Positions 24,901 to 38,760 of a stretch of 64,000 nucleotides of DNA are shown piece by piece (position 1 is the first letter of the stretch; each line of letters begins with the position of its first letter). The stretch is from contig NC_079380.1 of assembly GCF_021018895.1 (NCBI RefSeq), positions 8,109,736 through 8,173,735 on the forward strand, read 5' to 3'. A program made the translations under genes and the position numbers. A model generated the notes under the pieces. That model saw nothing but the letters and a program-made list of their open reading frames with translations, made no database searches and was not told the DNA's origin. This DNA comes from Seriola aureovittata. Its lineage: Eukaryota > Chordata > Actinopteri > Carangiformes > Carangidae.

Positions 24901-26966
24901 GACTCCCTTGGGCCCCCTGAAAGAGCTCAGTTAAAAGACTACAACGACGAAGAGTTGCAAAAAGACTACAAAGACACACAAAATGTTTTTCATTTTCTGT
25001 CTCTTTCAGTCTGGGGGTTTTACAGAAGGGCTGGGGGTCTTTTTACTTGTCGATGCCTCATAATTCTTTGATAAAATCAACAATAACTTAGCTTCCTGAC
25101 CACTGTCTCCTGTCAGCCAAAGATAATAACTAATGTTACTGTCTACAGCAGGAGAGAAACATATTCAAGACCTTTTGTTAATGAAATTTAAGACTTTTTA
25201 AACCTGCTCAGTCCCTTTTCTTAAAGGAAGCTGAATTCAATGCTTTTTAAGTCTTTTCAGGCTGTCTTTTCTTGACTTGAAGCGTGTGTTTGTGTGTTGT
25301 AGTGGGGGCTGTGACGGTGATCAGTCCTCTGGAGCTGGTCAGGACTAAGATGCAGTCCCGTCGGCTGCCTTACAGCGAGCTGCGAGAATGTATCCGCTCT
25401 GCTGTGGCCCAGGACGGCCTGCTCTCTCTGTGGAGGGGCTGGGCACCCACTGTTCTCAGAGACGTTCCCTTCTCTGGTAAGAGCAGCACCACAGAATATA
25501 GTAAAATATGATATAACGTGGAAATCCTACAGAGCATTGAGTTGAAATATGGGCGTATAAAAATCTCATCTGTGGGTTTATCTTGACTTCATGTTGGTTC
25601 CAGTGAAGGTGGAAAATACGTTTCCAATCCTCCATATAAACTTGTCAAACCACTCCTGCAGCATATTTCCTTGTTTCATCAGAACATGGCTGTAACAGAT
25701 TTTCAGGATGCAGACAGCACAACATGGAAACAGAGGATGAATCTTTTTGTCACAGTGCTTGTTACTTGAAAAGTCTAAGATGACTGACTGTAAGCAAAGC
25801 AACAAAATGGTAAATGAACCCTCGCTTTATGTTTATGTGTCCTTGCAGCTTTGTACTGGTTCAACTATGAGCTGGTGAAGGCCCAGTTATGTGAACAGTC
25901 CCGAGTGCCTCAGGCCAATTTCTCCATCAGCTTTACTGCAGGAGCTGTGTCTGGAGCTGTGAGTACTCAGCATTTATGTTAACACACACCTGCCCTCTGC
26001 TGTAATAATTAAACATGTTTTAATTATTGCTTGGTAACACTGACTGTAGCATTGACATGACCAGTAGAAGGTGGGACGCTATAATTGTTAGTCTAGCACC
26101 CTGATACGATCATATCAATGACTGGATGTAATCAAAGCGATTTTCTGCTTCAAATCTAGTAAAATAAAATGAAGCCTTGAGAGACGTCGACGCTTTCTTT
26201 GACACACTGACTACTGTTACCTGTACTTGTGTAAATATATCCGAATCACTTCACGACATTCAAATATTTGGTAACACGGACTGACAATAAGTGCATTGTC
26301 AGAGGTACGTTCAGAGAGTCAGGCCAGTGTTTGACCCACATTTCAAATTGCCCTGTTTCTTGTGCAATAATTAAGCAAACTCCCTTCCTGATATGAGTGG
26401 TTATTCTTCACACATTGATAATATCTAAGATCTTGACGTGTAACCACTGGCTGAACCTGTCCAGGATGTGACTGTTGGGGTTTTTCATGGTGTTTAGATT
26501 GCTGCAATCCTGACGCTGCCTTTTGACGTGGTGAAGACTCGGAGACAGATCCAGCTGGGAGAGATGGATACTCTGGGAGGTCTGTGCTTATCCATGGTGA
26601 TGTGGGCAGCGTGTCAATGTATTTAGTCAATGTATGTACTTACTTCTTATACAATATGGAATATTCTAACTAGTATCTTATGCCAATTCCTCCTAGTTTC
26701 CTTTAAGAGAACCACATCTACATGGCACATAATGAAGGAAATATGGGCTGAGCTGGGCTACAAGGGCCTTTTTGCAGGTAAACACTTATGCCGTCTTAGG
26801 TGAAATAAAAATAGTGTGTAAGATTTACTCAGAAGTGAAAACATGTGAATTTTCCCCAGGTTTCATGCCGAGGGTGATCAAAGTGGCTCCAGCTTGTGCC
26901 GTTATGATAAGCACATATGAGTTTGGAAAGGCCTTCTTCCAGAAGATGAACCTTGATCGAGAGTGA
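21601..26966 (+). CDS. slc25a39: Mitochondrial glutathione carrier SLC25A39
   Basis: Eleven coding exons: 21601-21697, 22154-22213, 22428-22478, 23593-23702, 23826-23893, 24496-24620, 25303-25476, 25849-25958, 26498-26579, 26697-26777, 26860-26966 (TGA at 26964-26966). They total 1065 nt in frame, 354 residues, close to the ~359 of human SLC25A39. Three carrier repeats are visible through the signature P-x-(D/E)-x-x-(K/R): [16 protein letters not shown] and LPFDVVK, each followed by LWSGLP-, LWRGW- or LFAGF-type motifs. The loop of repeat 1 has four cysteines at residues 72, 76, 86 and 92 (KCFLYCNG...VCQNGTSC). This is the spacing of the human cluster reported to sense iron-sulfur status and control carrier stability. 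The known role of the family member is import of glutathione across the inner mitochondrial membrane. The donor after exon 26498-26579 is a weak GTCTGT, but phase and protein continuity require it. SLC25A40 is the nearest alternative; the local neighbourhood with grn supports SLC25A39. Confidence 0.93.
21725..22080 (+). repeat. GGCTGCAACTAACGAT-family repeat interrupted by poly(A)
   Basis: GATAGTTTATAAAATGTCAG, TCTTCAAATGTCTCTTTTTG, CAACCCCAAAGATATTCAAC, a ~36-bp poly(A) at 21903-21938, then TTTGAGAAGCTGAAAACTGC and TTGTAACAGCTCTAAT. Lies in the intron after the slc25a39 start exon. Confidence 0.65.
24880..25035. repeat. Second copy of the GACACAAAATG-core dispersed repeat
   Basis: Starts near GACCTGGACCC and runs through AAAAAGACTACAAAGACACACAAAATG to CTCTTTCAGTCTGGGGGTTTTAC, collinear with the copy at 3020-3240. 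Intronic in slc25a39. Confidence 0.6.
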
Positions 26967-28800
26967 CTGGCATCCTGAGGGCTGTTTGTGTGGCGCTGGG
27001 TGTTTCTCAGAAGCACATGCAGACATAATCATCAGGAGACTTTGTCCCAAATGCCTGTTTTCAGCTTGAGGAACAGGCGGGTTTGGATTTGGTTTTGAAT
27101 GAACAAAAAAAGATGAGGATTCCTGCACATTTCAGGGATGTCACTCCCTGAAAATCTGTTCTCTTGAAATGTTCACAGACTGATAAGACGGAAATATATC
27201 TACTATAAGGAGCTTTGACAACAAGCCTGGATAGTGAAGGATACACTGGGGCCACAGACTTCATGTGTTGATGATTCGAGTAATCTTTTTGCATTGTGCA
27301 GGAAAGTTGTAAAAGGTTTAATGCTTAATGGGAAAATTCCAACCCTCTTAAAGACTTTAACTGCATCAACACTGTAGTGCGAGGAAAATGTTCTCATACC
27401 AATACGTTGCATTGCCTGACAAACTGCATGGTGTGTACATCCCCATTCAATACAGACGCTAGATAATAAGCTGCATTGGCGTAACTGCATCATCCTGCAT
27501 TCCCGTAGCAGTAAAGCATGACATTTTTGACATTTATCTGCCGAGTAGATGACTGACAAATCTGTTTTGTATGCTGGATAGATTTGACCATTTGTAGCAC
27601 TTTACATTTGCAACACAACTGTGAAATGAAACCATAAAAAATAATTACAGGTAGGTTTTATGTTGAATGTACTCCTCTTTTCTGTCGTCATAACTGGAGG
27701 AAAGCCATAGTTTAAGAGACACAGAAGGTCTGATGGCTAGATTGGTGCATGATTTAATTTTTTACATTACAAGAATAAAGTATAGGGGCACTCAGAGGAC
27801 ACAGACCTCTGCCATGGCCAATGTCAACCAACATACACCAGAGTTCAGAGAAAATGATTCAAATTCATGGTAAATGATCTGGAATTTAATAGTTTCTTCC
27901 CTTCAGTGGAAATCGGTTCAGTACTTTTTGCGTAATCCTGCTGACAAATAAACAGACACGGGTGAAAACGTGACCTCCTTGATAGAGTTAATGACTATTT
28001 GACTTTTCATCATATGTGAAAACCACTGCAGCCAGCTTCCCAAAAATCCCACAGGTTTCCTTACGTTTTGCCAAGTCTTATTACTTCTACCTGCTGGCTT
28101 TCTCATTATGAAATACTTGTTCAGTCCTCATTAGACATAACATCAAAACTTGTTACAACACTGGGACATAAAACAAAATATTGCTGCCTTAACCTAAAAG
28201 GTGTAAATGTATGTACTTGTCTTTTCTTTCTCTTTTCTTTTTTAAAGAATGAAGTGGTAATAAATGTTATGACAGCTTGATTTGATGCTATGTGTGATTT
28301 ATTTATGAGGGAGTTCTTTGATGGACCACCATTATTTAAAAGAAAAAAACTATACTTTGGAATGGGTATTTATTATAGGACATTAACAATAATGAAAAAT
28401 AAGAAAAATGCACTACAAAAAAATGTACATTTAGTTGCATACGTTCATTTAAAGACAATCTTCTGTTTAAGTGGAAAATAAAATCGTACTCTATTATAAA
28501 TTGAAACTGAACTGTGGAAGAACTAAAATGCATATTATTTCCATTAGTCACAAATATAATTAAACTGTACAGTCATCTTTTGACTGGTGCTGTATTTAAA
28601 GACATACAATAGATAAGATTTACATAACCTGAATTATATAGATATTTAGCCATAGACTGTTTGTTTTAAATCAAAGGTAAACACTGAAAAAAAGTTTTAA
28701 TAACTGTAACTCAATATTACGCTGTAATGTTTTAATTGTAAACAGCGACATCTAGTGGCTGCTGAGTTTAATACATCTGCAGGGTGAAATTCCGGGGGAG
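26967..28800 (+). other. slc25a39 3' UTR and slc25a39-rpl3 spacer
   Basis: The 3' UTR probably runs to an AATAAA at 27774-27779 or further. A dispersed repeat with the AAACAGACACGGGTGAAAACGTGACCTCCTTG tail type occupies roughly 27780-28000, so the true poly(A) site is uncertain. The rest, 28000-28800, is AT-rich with no coding exon. The next gene, rpl3, starts under 2 kb downstream on the same strand. Confidence 0.5.
27780..28000 (+). repeat. Second copy of the GACACGGGTGAAAAC dispersed repeat
   Basis: CACAGACCTCTGCCATGGCC, ATTCAAATTCATGGTAAATG, GAAATCGGTTCAGTACTTTT, TAATCCTGCTGACAAATAAA and GGTGAAAACGTGACCTCCTT, collinear with 9015-9250. Confidence 0.65.
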
Positions 28801-28814
28801 GGGCCTAGCTGAGG

Positions 28815-28894
28815 ATAGTCTCGCGATATTTGGTTGGGTATAAATCGGTGGTTTGCCCCTCAGTAGGCCTCTTTGAATACGGACTGGCGACAAA
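28815..28894 (+). promoter_or_regulatory. rpl3 core promoter: TCTCGCGA, TATA box, TOP start
   Basis: TCTCGCGA at 28819-28826 is the palindromic motif common in ribosomal-protein and housekeeping promoters. TATAAAT at 28839-28845 lies about 30 bp before the pyrimidine run CCTCTTT (28868-28874), which fits a 5' terminal oligopyrimidine (TOP) start. TOP mRNAs are translationally controlled by mTORC1 and LARP1. The start codon follows about 25 nt later at 28895. The exact start nucleotide is inferred. Confidence 0.7.
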
Positions 28895-32276
<3,382 letters not shown>

Positions 32277-32344
32277 AGTCCCTGTCGACAAACGCCGTCT
32301 CTGCTGCATTTACTGTCACCATCACTATTGTTCTGCAGTTATTT

Positions 32345-32350
32345 AATAAA
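32345..32350 (+). terminator. rpl3 poly(A) signal AATAAA
   Basis: AATAAA lies 69 nt after the rpl3 stop codon in a short AT-rich 3' UTR, typical of ribosomal protein genes. Confidence 0.8.
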
Positions 32351-34000
32351 AAAATTTTAAAAAACTAATGTGTTTGTGGTGAGAATTTTGGCTGTTAATG
32401 CAGAGATGGGAGGAAAGCTGGTTATTTGTTGTTAACCCTGTAGTTTGACTTGAGTTGGCATTGTTGAAGATGCAGGTGACGGCTTGGTCAATAGTTTATT
32501 CACAAGTTAGTAATTGGTAAATTACAGAAGGCATTTGAGGCACATTTCAAATGTCATGAAATGCACAAGATACTTTATTGTGCTAGTTATCTTATAAACA
32601 AAAGCCACAATACTACTGAGGTTTTTAATATACAGGTGGGGGTAGAAGCCAGATCCTTTTTTAAAAAACAATGTAAAAGTTTTGCATACAGATACATTTC
32701 TAAAAGACCCCTATGAATCTGAGGCTAAAATTTAAGATTTTTATAACAGATCAGTTTAAGAAAATATTCCTGACTGAGCGCATAAGTGGCCTTCAGTTTT
32801 TTTTGTTTTTTGTTTGGCTCAACAGCTGTCAGTTGAGTTTACTGACAAGAACAAGCAGGTCATATTTTTTGCATGAAGAGACAGTAGTTACAATTTTTTC
32901 TTTTATTTAACCAAGAAAAATCAGTTATTTTTCAAGAGGATGGCATTTGTTGCAACAAATTGAGTAGAGATTGCACTCACACACTATAAAGGGTGAGCAC
33001 ACTTCAGCAGAAATGTGAGGATGAAATGAGACTAAAGGCAAAATCCTGTTATGGAGCAAAAACAGACAGTTATCAAAACAGTCTGAAATACAGTATAAAT
33101 GCATTTGCTAAAATCAGTAACCTATTAGTTTTAATTTTCCATACATCCAATGAGTTCTGCTCTTAACTTTATATAGTGTTTTGTAAAACTAGTTTGACCT
33201 ATAACAGCGTGTCCTTTTATATAAGCTTGTCACATGTTTGTAAAGTATCTAAAGTTGTGTTCGGCTGTAGCAGAGTAAACAGTACATTCCCTCTGAGATG
33301 TAGTGGAGCGTGAAATGAAAATACTCAACAGCAGTACTATTACCTCAGATACCTGGTGTGAGTGTAGATATATACATTCCAGCTCGGAGCTTGTTGAACG
33401 TGATTGGCCTCCGAGCCCGGCCTCCTGTCTCGCAGCTGAAAAGGTCGGCGTCAGCTATGATGAGAGCAGCCACCTATGCAGAACTGATGGACAGCCGCTC
33501 AGTTTAGCTAACATTGCATGTTTCAACAAGGCTATATGTGTCCTTGAGCTGTAAGGCCTGTATTCGGCTGACACCAGAACTCCAGCAGTCACAGCACAGT
33601 AATTAAGCCCCAACATCATCCATTCTGACTCATCACTGCCAAAACTAAAACCTCCACTTCAGCAGGTAATGAGGAAGACCCTGAGAGGGCTCTACAGGCC
33701 ATTTAGATGTCCCGCAGAACGCCTCTCCGAGACATCTCTGCATAATATTCAGCACTCTTAGCAGAAATGTGGATTTCCTGTAAGGATTTTCAAGGTCCCT
33801 CCTACCTCCTATTAACCTGCAGTCCAGGGAGTTGAAGGACAATTGTTCTCTGTAGAGCCGCACTTCAACAATTTGACATTTTCTCTACCAAAGCAGTTCT
33901 ACAGCGAAGAGAAAATATCCTCTAAAGGACACTTACGGTAAACTGAGCCTTAAAAAAGAAAGGCCTGCTGTACACCGAGGCAGCGGGAGGAGGAGGAGGA

Positions 34001-34502
34001 GGAGGCAGGGTGAAGCCCCGCGTCACTGTGGCATGTTTTCATTTTTTGGTCAGTTTGCTGTCATTTGTCGTCATTTTGCATCACTTTGTGCTTATTTTGC
34101 AACATTTTGTGGTTTTGTTTCTCCTGTCTTTTTGCATCGTGTCATCTTTTTTTGTGTCAGTTTGTGATTGTTTTACATCATCTTGTGGTCATTTTGCATC
34201 AGTTTTATCCAGTTTTTGTCTCTTTGTGGTTGTTTTGTGTCTTTTGTGATCATGTTTACACCACTCTATGGTCATTTCTTTTGTCTCTTTGGTTGTTTTG
34301 TGTCTCTTTGTGGTCATATTGCGGTTGTTTTACACCACTGTGGTCATTTTTGCATCAATTTATTCAGTTTTTTGGTCTCTTTGTGGTTGTTTTATGTTTG
34401 CGGTCATTTTGTGGTTGGTTTTGTCTCACTTTGTGGTGGTCTGGTGTAGAAAGTAGAAGCGGCGGGTGGAGGAAGCAGGGTGAAGCCCTGTGTCACTGTG
34501 GC
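34001..34502. repeat. T-rich minisatellite flanked by 32-bp direct repeats
   Basis: A 32-bp sequence starting GG(A)GGCAGGGTGAAGCC occurs at 34001-34032 and again exactly 470 bp later at 34471-34502 with three mismatches. The interval is a degenerate array of TTTTGTGTC, TTTGTGGTC and CATTTTGCATCA words. The 164-residue open frame at 34065-34559 is an artefact of this array. Confidence 0.7.
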
Positions 34503-34810
34503 CAGAGGACAGTCATGGAGATGGCCCTGCTGTTACGTAATAACCTCCAGAGGCTCTGACCCCTGCCCTGCTGCAGCACAAGCAGAGCTGCAGTTCAAAG
34601 CTCCCGCAGAGCTCTGTTTTACATAATGCCCCCTGCCTGCTAAATGTGACAGTTAACAGTCCAAAATTATGCCATTAATTGCTCCCTCTGTCCCGTTCAG
34701 GTGAGGTTAGGTGTCCCAGCAGGTGCTCTCTTTATGACCCGCTGCATCTGCTCAAACAGCATCTCTGTGCACTTTTCATAAAGGCCTGTCCACATCATTC
34801 CACCCTATTA

Positions 34811-34858
34811 GTTCAGTCCTCCATCATCTCAAATGAGCTCCTCACAGCCAGGGACAAA
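34811..34858. repeat. Direct repeat, copy 1 (copy 2 at 35409-35456)
   Basis: GTTCAGTCCTCCATCATCT...AAATGAGCTCCTCA...GCCAGGGAC occurs here and again 598 bp later, with a handful of mismatches. The two copies bracket the hAT-like element. Confidence 0.75.
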
Positions 34859-34863
34859 TGAAG

Positions 34864-35404
34864 CAGGGGCGGGTTCAGAAACCCTGCACGGAGGGCTCAG
34901 ATTTAAAGAGAGGGGGCACGATGTTAAAATAAGAAGAAATGTGTTAAGACTCAGACTTAAAACGTTGATTCTTGGCAATAATAAACTGCACATTATTAAT
35001 CGTTACATTATTTATTCAGTGTAATAAATCAGCCCCAAATAATCAACTTTAAATATTCTAATGTGAAAGAGAGAGACACACAACTTTGCATCATTTTCAT
35101 GGTCAGTTTGGGTCTTTGTGGTTGTTTTGCATCACTGTGATCATTTCACATCATTTCATGGTTGTTTTGTGTGTCTTAAGTTGTGTCATTTTGTGGTTTT
35201 GTGTCTCTTTTTAGTTGCTTTGAATGACTTTGTGCTTGTCGTTGTGTCTCTTTGTGGATTTGTTTGATTGACTTTCCAACCAGAAATGTTTAACAGTCAC
35301 TTCATACAGAGGTTTGGTCGGAGGGCCCCTGGTCCTGCACCCAGTCATCCATCCATGATGCTAACAAGCCAACTACCTACCAACTACCTCTGGCCCCGCC
35401 CCTG
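34864..35404. mobile_element. hAT-like non-autonomous element with CAGGGGCGGG termini
   Basis: The left terminus CAGGGGCGGG (34864-34873) is the exact inverse of the right terminus CCCGCCCCTG (35395-35404). CAGGGGCGG ends are characteristic of hAT elements in fish. The 541-bp body is AT-rich with a T-rich GTGTCTCTTTGTGG-type section at 35110-35275 and no transposase frame. The expected 8-bp target duplication is not seen; instead a ~48-bp direct repeat flanks the element. Confidence 0.6.
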
Positions 35405-35494
35405 ATCGGTTCAGTCCTCCATCATCTAAAATGAGCTCCTCAGGGCCAGGGACGAAAGAGGCCAGTGCTGTTTATGACTCGACTTTATATGACT

Positions 35495-35517
35495 GCGTGT
35501 GTGTGTGTGTGTGTGTG

Positions 35518-35571
<54 letters not shown>

Positions 35572-35587
35572 CGTGTGTGTGCGTGCG
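35495..35587. repeat. (GT)n microsatellite, interrupted
   Basis: GT array interrupted by TTTCT and GC variants; it lies about 90 bp right of the hAT-like element. Confidence 0.93.
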
Positions 35588-37305
35588 TGCTGTCATGCAA
35601 TGGAACCTCCAGTCCTGAGGTAGCAGCTGTTGCTAGTGGGACAGCAGCCAGGTAACCAGGGTGCATGCTGGGACAGCAGAAAGGAGGGCCAAGCATTTGA
35701 TTTATGTGAGAGTGTGCATGCAGTTGCTTGTACATGTAAGTAGGTGTGTGCATCTGTGTGTTGGTGTGTGTCCTGGCATCGTCGCTGGCCGGCTGGCACG
35801 GACTCAGCGGCAGGCTGTCTTGCAGAGTGAGGGAAGTGGCTGGGTGGTGCTGCGGCGTGGCGTCTGACAGGAGGACAGACTGTAGGGGGGGGGACGACCA
35901 CATACTTAAGACCATTATTAACAGGACGGAGGCCACAGGCTGCTGCTGGTCCTGCAGTGACTATCTGACTGCTCGACCACTGTTAGGACCTGCTATTGTG
36001 CCTGCACTGGGAGGAATTTAAATCTGAGATGATCACATTCTGTTAATCAGTCGCTCATTTAAAGTTCCCACCATCTCCTTCCTCTGAGCAAAAGGCTCCT
36101 ACATGAGCACAAAAAGAGATTTCTGTGTTTGTGTTTTTGTCTTTGCTTTTGTCACTGATTTGACAAAGGTCCCCGGCACCAATCAGGATTTAGCAACATC
36201 TGAATGTTGAATCAGTTGATTAACTGATTTATCCAAAATACAATCAGCAGATTCAGTGACGAACCTGTGATGAAAATAATGACAATGTGGAGCCCCAGTG
36301 GAAGTCTTTTATTTTTACATGGTGATATCAAATGCACCGCAGGCTGCTGCAGGGTGGAGGAGCTGTGGAGGACGCTTGATTTATATATGTTCTATGCTAG
36401 GTGGATGAATGGCTTTAACGTCAGGGCCTGTTTTGCGGCTTGTGTTATTGATCACAACTCTTTTGGCTGGATTCCCAACAAGAGGGTTTGGAAGAGTGTT
36501 TATATTTCACGCTTTTTATAATGAGAACAGAGCAGGAGTCAAGATGTAAACAGGTGGAAATCATATTTTTTTTTAATCCACCTGTCAGACATCAAATGAT
36601 GTAGATGCAGTTTTTGGGTATTTCTGCGTGACTCATATGTCATATACACTACTAACTAAAGCTATATGGTCTCACAGACGCGTCAGTAGTCCTCCCGAGT
36701 CGGACTCTGTGTAGAGGACAGTGAATCTGAGCGTTTCTCTTGGGCCTGCCAGACTGCAGCTCCTGCACCCCTGCACTGTGGCATCAGTATTCCAGGCCCG
36801 TTTATGGACACAGCGTTCCCTGAGCTGACGGAGGCAACAGCCCTGCACCCGGTCTCCCATCACGCCACCAGAGGGCAGAGCACGGCGCTCCATTCGCTTC
36901 ACGCATCCCAGAGCACTTTGTGTGCTGTAGCCCACTTTGGTTCCTCCTCTTTATCTCTCTTTTTTTGAAAACTGCCCTCTATTCAGAGCTGGATTTAAAA
37001 GCTTCAGATGATTTGTAAACCAGCAGCGACACAGCTCGGACTGCTCTTAGGTCCATATGTTATTTTATGCAGGAAATTATGAAGCTTCACACTGCTTGGA
37101 TCAGCAGTGGGGGTGATGTGAACGTGTCATTTCAGACTATGTTTGCTCCAATGGTTTTTTTTTTCTTTTTCTTTTTCAGTTGGTTGACCATGCTTATAGC
37201 TCTGTGTTGCCACTCAACTCTGCATGACCCAAAAAATAACCCGGGGTGAGCGCAGTCAGCAACTGTTCTCTGGTCAGCATAAACAACAGGCCTCAACTCT
37301 CTCAG

Positions 37306-37339
<34 letters not shown>

Positions 37340-37670
37340 ACATATAGGCTTGCACATGCAGATTCAGTGTTTGCATGCACAGGAGCAAGATAAACATTCC
37401 TCTGCACAGAAATCCTCGCACACATTTCAGGTTGCATTTTGTTTCCACAGCAGTAATCCTAAGAGAAGGAACGTCGAACGCTGCAGCTTCTTCTCAGGGA
37501 CTTAAAAGTTTTGCTTTGGAGGCTTCGGGTGACGTGCCCCCACACAGCTCCCATGGGTGCTCGCTTCTCTGTCCCAGAACGTTGTCCAGTAAAGTCAGAG
37601 AAAGGTCATTAGTCGGTTTGATGTGAGGTTATGTAACCTCACAGCTTGCCAGAGACACAAAGCCAGGCTC

Positions 37671-37708
<38 letters not shown>

Positions 37709-37845
37709 TCTGTGTGTTTCCTCTTAATATTCCCAGCCAGGAAGGGACAGTGTGTTCCTCAGGCCTCATCTCCTCACCCTGCCACCCACCCTGATACCTC
37801 ACCCCCAACAACTTTCACCACCACCACCAGGCTGCCACCCCCCCT

Positions 37846-37847
<2 letters not shown>

Positions 37848-37898
<51 letters not shown>
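37848..37898. repeat. (CA)n microsatellite
   Basis: About 25 CA units. A separate (GA)n tract lies at 37673-37706 and a short (CA)n at 37306-37345. Confidence 0.93.
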
Positions 37899-37900
<2 letters not shown>

Positions 37901-38629
37901 CTTCTTCTCTATTGAACAGCACTGCAGACACACTGATCACGACAGCAGGAGCGAGAGAGCGAGAGAGCGAGGGAGGTAGAGAAGGCACCAGGTGATGAAG
38001 TTTGACTTTTCCCAGCATCAAAACGCAGACGTCAGGGCTGACTTAAACTTACTTGGAGAACAAATTTAAGAATGTCAATTACCCCCAATGTCCTGTTTGT
38101 GGAGATGCAAGGACTCAAAGTTAGCATGATTTCATTATAAATTGTTTCATGTCATGTTTCATGTGTGGTCTCGCAAAGTCAAACATTATGATAAATCATC
38201 CATTTTCAAACTGCTGCTGCCTTAAATCCAAATCCTCCTCTGTCTGAAGCACTGACCGTTGGATGAAGAGATGGTGCAGAGCGCTGTGGGACAGTGTGGA
38301 TGAATTTTTGATCAATAACGCAATTAAATAAAACAAGTAAAGGATGATTCTGGTTTATTAAACCATCATTTCTATCAGTTAGGAGAAAAAATTGTTAATC
38401 GTTGTTATTTGGATGTAAACCTGAGAGGGAGAAGTAATGCAAGTTTATAGGTTGAACCAGAAAGAAACATTAATGATGGACAGTTTGAGTTTCTCCTCCA
38501 GGTAAGTTTGACCCAGCAGCTATAATCAATATTTTTACTTTCAGTCTTTCAGTTCATTGTTTCGGTTCACTCTCACTGCTCTCGTGGCTTCATTTTCGGT
38601 CAGATGAAGCAGCTGTTTCCAGAGAACAA

Positions 38630-38760
38630 GCTCTTAAAACTGACTGTACACTCAGCAGCAAACACAAGAGAGGCACAATCAGAGACCAGCTGGTGAACAT
38701 GGCCAGATATTTCCCTCAGGAGTTGGTAGAGACCAAAAACAGAACTAAAAGAGAGTGAAT
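38630..38760 (-). repeat. Dispersed repeat (CTCTGTTTTTGGTCTCCAC family), inverted copy
   Basis: Reverse complement of the same family: GGTGAACATGGCCAGATATT TCCCTCAGGAG, then GAGACCAAAAACAGAACTAA. Truncated at its 5' side. Confidence 0.7.

Noticed and set aside
34065..34559. 164-residue hydrophobic open frame resembling a membrane protein
   Set aside because: It is produced by a T-rich minisatellite; overlapping frames in all phases look alike and there are no splice or promoter features.
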